A stretch of DNA of 8,665 nucleotides, taken from Phycisphaerae bacterium. GTDB lineage: Bacteria > Planctomycetota > Phycisphaerae > UBA1845 > Fen-1342. The stretch covers positions 1 to 8,665 of the forward strand of contig JAGVEP010000171.1 in assembly GCA_020058145.1 (NCBI GenBank). Direction: 5' to 3'. Position numbers and translations under genes: made by a program. Shown here one piece after another: positions 5,862 through 8,665 of the stretch (positions are counted from its first letter, which is position 1; the number at the start of each line of letters is the position of its first letter). Under the pieces are notes generated by a model. That model was not told the DNA's origin. It saw only the letters and a program-made list of their open reading frames with translations, and ran no database searches.

Positions 5862-6968
5862 ATGGAAGAAGGACGGCGTAACGTGATGGTGGGGGCGTTC
5901 GTGCTGGCGGGGCTCGCGTCCCTCGGCACCCTGATCGTTTTGTTCGGCAGCGGCCCCACCTGGCTGGTACGCGGCAGCACGTACCCCCTGCACGTACACT
6001 TCGACGCGGTGTCGGGCATCCGCAAGGGTACCCAGGTCACCGTCAAAGGCATGGAGGTCGGACGCGTTGAGGACGTTGCTCTCCTGGCACCGGCGCAACG
6101 GCCGGGGCCGGCGGGCGAGCCCGCGTCCGTGGTGGGGCACGAACTGGCCGTGGACGTCGTACTTGCGATTCGCAAAGAGTACCTGATTCCCAAGGGCAGT
6201 TCGGCCCAGACAACCGAGCCCATGCTGGGGCAAGGCCGCCCGCCCATCGAGATCATCCCGGGCCCCTCCGACGCCGACGCACTGGCTCCCGGGGCGAGCC
6301 TGGACGGGAAGATTCGCCGGGCCATCGATTCGATGTTCCCGCCGGGCGTCATCACGAACTTTGAAACCGCGGTTCGCCAGATCGGCGATGCGGCGGAAGC
6401 GCTCACGCCGGTCTTGGACGAGGCGAAGATCATGCTGGAGCAGCGTGCCACCCGCGACGTCGACCTCCCCGGCGGGCCGCAGGGGAACATGTCGAGTGCC
6501 GTCGCCCGACTGGACTCGTCGCTCAAGCACTTCAACGAGGTGCTCGGCGACCCCCAAGTGAAGAGCCAACTTCGTGAGACGATCGCAAACGTCCATGACA
6601 TGTCCGAGAAGGGCAAGCAAGTGATGGCTGACTTGCAGACGGCGGCCGGTGAGACCCGCGAAACAGTGGGTGACGTGCGGAAGTTCGTCGCCAAGGCCGA
6701 CACCTCGCTCGACAGTTTCAACAGCCGCATCACGGAAGTCTCACAGGCCACCATGGGGTCACTCGACCGGGCCGATCGCTTCCTGGACTACCTCAACGTG
6801 GTCGGTGACCAGGTCACGAGCGGGCGCGGCAACGTCGGACAGCTCGTGATGGACAACAAGCTGTACGAGGCGCTGGTGACGACCGCGGAACGCCTGGCGC
6901 AGGCGGTCCAGGAGTTCCGGGACTTGGTCGCCGAGTGGCGCCAGGGGAAGGTCCGTGTGGCTTTGTGA
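5862..6968 (+). CDS. MCE/MlaD-family lipid-transport protein
   Basis: A membrane-anchored periplasmic substrate-binding subunit of the kind that works with an MlaE permease and MlaF ATPase to move phospholipids or other hydrophobic molecules across the envelope. The 368-residue product has one N-terminal anchor (about 9-28) and a single MCE domain (about 41-134). The typical pattern appears as HFDAVSGIRKGTQVTVKGME (46-65) plus VGRVEDV (66-72), then a strand with YLIPKGSSA (107-115) and PPIEIIPG (127-134). Near residues 78-95 there is a Pro-rich extra stretch. Residues 160-355 form a long polar helical tail, and 319-338 (SGRGNVGQLVMDNKLYEALV) match the conserved tail element seen in other long MlaD-like proteins. 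Such tails form a hexameric tube in known relatives. No permease or ATPase gene adjoins it here. Its upstream neighbour is the divergent response regulator, and 312 nt separate it from the next gene. Confidence 0.9.
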   Translation: MEEGRRNVMVGAFVLAGLASLGTLIVLFGSGPTWLVRGSTYPLHVHFDAVSGIRKGTQVTVKGMEVGRVEDVALLAPAQRPGPAGEPASVVGHELAVDVVLAIRKEYLIPKGSSAQTTEPMLGQGRPPIEIIPGPSDADALAPGASLDGKIRRAIDSMFPPGVITNFETAVRQIGDAAEALTPVLDEAKIMLEQRATRDVDLPGGPQGNMSSAVARLDSSLKHFNEVLGDPQVKSQLRETIANVHDMSEKGKQVMADLQTAAGETRETVGDVRKFVAKADTSLDSFNSRITEVSQATMGSLDRADRFLDYLNVVGDQVTSGRGNVGQLVMDNKLYEALVTTAERLAQAVQEFRDLVAEWRQGKVRVAL

Positions 6969-7280
6969 TAACGCCGTGTGCGGTCCCGGACAGCAACCTG
7001 CGGCGCGCCGTATTCCGCACCGGCGCCAGAAAAATCCTCACCAGAAAATGGGATGATAGATGTCTTGTTTCCTGCATTCTTGCACGCGCAAGGCGGGAAA
7101 TCGTGGCAGCTTGCCTGCCGGGCGTCGTCCAGCGGCCCGGCGGAACGAAACTTGCCACGCAATACCTCGTTGGAGCGCCGCAGCGCACGTCGGTGATGGT
7201 GCGACTGGCTGACATCTCCCCAGCGGTGCCGGTCTTTCTGGGGCTAACGCCCGGCGCGGATCCAATGGCGTAGGTGCTGC
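6969..7280. other. 312-nt intergenic region without a convincing gene
   Basis: Nothing firm is visible. A 10-bp palindrome, CGGCGCGCCG, sits at 7001-7010, 32 nt after the MCE stop, and a small hairpin (CTTGC-ACGC-GCAAG) lies at 7079-7092. Neither is followed by a T-run, so no intrinsic terminator is claimed. A more AT-rich patch at about 7028-7065 could hold the promoter of the downstream gene, but no well-spaced -35/-10 pair was found. One plus-strand frame is open from 6935 to 7273, ending 7 nt before the next start. It begins inside the MCE gene and has no recognisable domain or good ribosome binding site. Confidence 0.5.
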
Positions 7281-8665
7281 ATGGTCGAAATAGCGATTCA
7301 CGGGCGTGGCGGCCAGGGCGGGGTAACGCTCGCCAAGCTGATCTCTTCCGCTTACTTCTTGCGGGACAAGCACGTACAGGCGTTCGGCGTATACGCCGCC
7401 GAGCGCTCCGGGGCGCCGGTGCAGGCCTTCGTCCGCATCGACGACGAGGAGATCACGAACCACAACCAGGTGCAGACGCCCGACCATGTCATTGTCCTGG
7501 ATCGGACGCTGATTGACCCGCGTCTGACCGCGACCCTAAAGCCGGGCGGCTGGCTGATCCTTAATTCACCCAATTCTCCCGACGCCTTTGCGAGCGAGTT
7601 TCCCGGCCGGCGGGTGGCGACCGTGGATGCAACGGGGATCGCGGTGGCAAATGGCCTGGGCACCAAAGCCGTCCCGATCGTCAACACGACCATGCTGGGC
7701 GCGACCGCGAAACTCTTTAGCCTGACGCTCGCGGACGTCGCGGGGGCGCTGCAACTGGTCGGCTTTGGCGGGCAGAACGTCGTCTCGGCCCGCCAAGCCT
7801 TCGAGACGGTACAGGCGAAGCAGCTCCCCGGTGCGATTGGCGTCGCCGCGCCGCCGCGTGCAAACGGCCCGCTGGCGAGCATCCTCGACGCCGACCTGGG
7901 CGGGATTCCCACGATCAAGACGGGGGCCTGGGCCACGCAACACCCACGGCGGCACATGCTCACGCCGCCGTGCAATGACGGCTGCCCGGCGGGTAACAAC
8001 GTCCGCGGCTTCGTCGAAGCGGTCGGCAAGAAGGACCACGACGCCGCGCTGCGCATCCTCCTGGAGACCTCCCCGTTTCCGGGGATTTGCGGGCGGGTCT
8101 GTCCGGCGCCGTGCATCGAGGCGTGCAACCGCCGCGAACACGATGAGCCGGTGAATATCCGCGAGATCGAGCGGTACGTGGCCGATCACGCCCGCTGGCC
8201 AGCGCCGCGCAAGCCGCGCCGGCCGGAGCAGGTCGCGGTGATTGGTTCGGGCCCGGCCGGGTTGAGCGCGACCTACCACCTGGCGCGACTTGGGTACCGC
8301 GTGGCGTTGTTCGAATCCGGCCGGGAGTTGGGCGGCGTGATGCGCACCGGGATTCCGAGCTACCGTCTGCCGCGCGACGTGCTGGACCGCGAAATCAGCT
8401 TCGTGGTTCGTCACGGGGTCGAGGTCAAGACGGAGCACGCCATCGACCGTCAGAAACTGCTGGACATGACGCACCGGTTTGCAGCGGTTTTTGTCGCGAC
8501 GGGCCTGCAGGAATCGCGCGCCCTCAACCTCGGCCACTTGGCGCCCGACATGGTCGTGCAGGGCATCGATTTTCTGGACCGCGTTCGCCAGGGGCAGGAG
8601 TCGCTCGCGGGGCAGCGCGTGGCGGTGATCGGCGGCGGCAACACCGCCATCGACGCGGCGCGGTC
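7281..8665 (+). CDS. 2-oxoacid:ferredoxin oxidoreductase gamma domain fused to GltD-like NAD(P)H oxidoreductase (3' partial)
   Basis: The 461 visible codons run uninterrupted off the window edge. Residues 1-185 are a pyruvate/ketoacid oxidoreductase gamma domain: HGRGGQGGVTLAKL (7-20) and VQAFGVYAAERSGAPVQAF (32-50) are family hallmarks. After a linker, residues 229-302 form the N-terminal Fe-S module of GltD-type proteins: C231-x3-C235-P, then C270-x3-C274-x3-C278-x3-C282, then DEPVNIREIERYVAD. Residues 317-345 are the FAD dinucleotide fold (GSGPAG at 322-327, closing Glu345), 351-364 the GGV-x5-P-x-YRLP loop, 406-408 the ATG motif, and 447-461 the start of the NAD(P)H fold (VIGGGNTAIDAAR) where the window ends. 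About 200 residues should remain. The likely role is to pass electrons from 2-oxoacid decarboxylation (pyruvate, 2-oxoglutarate or a branched-chain keto acid) to NAD(P)+, or the reverse. The alpha and beta catalytic subunits are not in view and probably follow. The start is ATG 7281, with a modest AGG at 7272-7274. Confidence 0.9.
   Translation, partial: MVEIAIHGRGGQGGVTLAKLISSAYFLRDKHVQAFGVYAAERSGAPVQAFVRIDDEEITNHNQVQTPDHVIVLDRTLIDPRLTATLKPGGWLILNSPNSPDAFASEFPGRRVATVDATGIAVANGLGTKAVPIVNTTMLGATAKLFSLTLADVAGALQLVGFGGQNVVSARQAFETVQAKQLPGAIGVAAPPRANGPLASILDADLGGIPTIKTGAWATQHPRRHMLTPPCNDGCPAGNNVRGFVEAVGKKDHDAALRILLETSPFPGICGRVCPAPCIEACNRREHDEPVNIREIERYVADHARWPAPRKPRRPEQVAVIGSGPAGLSATYHLARLGYRVALFESGRELGGVMRTGIPSYRLPRDVLDREISFVVRHGVEVKTEHAIDRQKLLDMTHRFAAVFVATGLQESRALNLGHLAPDMVVQGIDFLDRVRQGQESLAGQRVAVIGGGNTAIDAAR

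Noticed and set aside
5730..6620. Minus-strand open frame that would extend the response regulator N-terminally by almost 300 residues
   Set aside because: It lies opposite the well-supported MCE gene and the intergenic region, is Arg/His/Gly-rich without any domain, and the GTG at 5729 has a strong AAGGAG.
6935..7273. 112-codon plus-strand frame between the MCE gene and the oxidoreductase
   Set aside because: It starts inside the MCE gene, has no good ribosome binding site, no domain and mixed codon use. It ends suggestively 7 nt before the next start, so it is not fully excluded.
7566..8537. Long minus-strand open frames opposite the oxidoreductase fusion
   Set aside because: The plus-strand frame contains several ordered cofactor-binding motifs. 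The antisense translations are Arg/Ala-rich and featureless.

Overview
The window is GC-rich (by eye about two-thirds G+C), tightly packed and bacterial. Several starts are GTG and most have a clear Shine-Dalgarno sequence. It reads most like a member of the Planctomycetota, possibly a Phycisphaerae-type lineage. The reasons are the long uncharacterised membrane and secreted proteins, a stand-alone response regulator, and a CDP-alcohol phosphatidyltransferase next to a large membrane protein. This placement is inference; no rRNA or other marker gene is present.

Region 1 (1-2869, plus strand) holds a large multi-pass membrane protein of unknown function (104-1969). It is followed after 12 nt by a CDP-alcohol phosphatidyltransferase with an intact catalytic signature (1982-2869), probably making an inositol-type or related phospholipid. 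The two look co-transcribed.

Region 2 (2874-5729, minus strand) holds, in transcription order, a CheY-like single-domain response regulator (5729-5346), a secreted protein of unknown function (5182-4337) and a 12-helix MOP/Wzx-like polysaccharide flippase (4238-2874). The flippase converges on the phosphatidyltransferase with only 4 nt between stop codons and no visible terminator. Candidate sigma-70-like promoters lie in front of the regulator and of the secreted protein.

Region 3 (5862-6968, plus strand) is an MCE/MlaD-type lipid-transport protein. It is divergent from the response regulator across a 132-nt intergenic region, and no MlaE permease or MlaF ATPase is in view.

Region 4 (6969-8665) is a 312-nt stretch with no convincing gene, then the first 461 codons of a fusion protein cut by the window edge. 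It joins a 2-oxoacid:ferredoxin oxidoreductase gamma domain to a GltD-like Fe-S/FAD/NAD(P)H oxidoreductase. It implies a 2-oxoacid oxidoreductase wired directly to NAD(P)(H), which fits low-oxygen or anaerobic metabolism.

Most identified genes concern the cell envelope: phospholipid synthesis, lipid trafficking and glycan export. The window ends in central 2-oxoacid metabolism. I found no mobile element, CRISPR array, RNA gene or defence system. The most unusual item is the gamma/GltD fusion. No clearly undescribed multi-gene system is visible.
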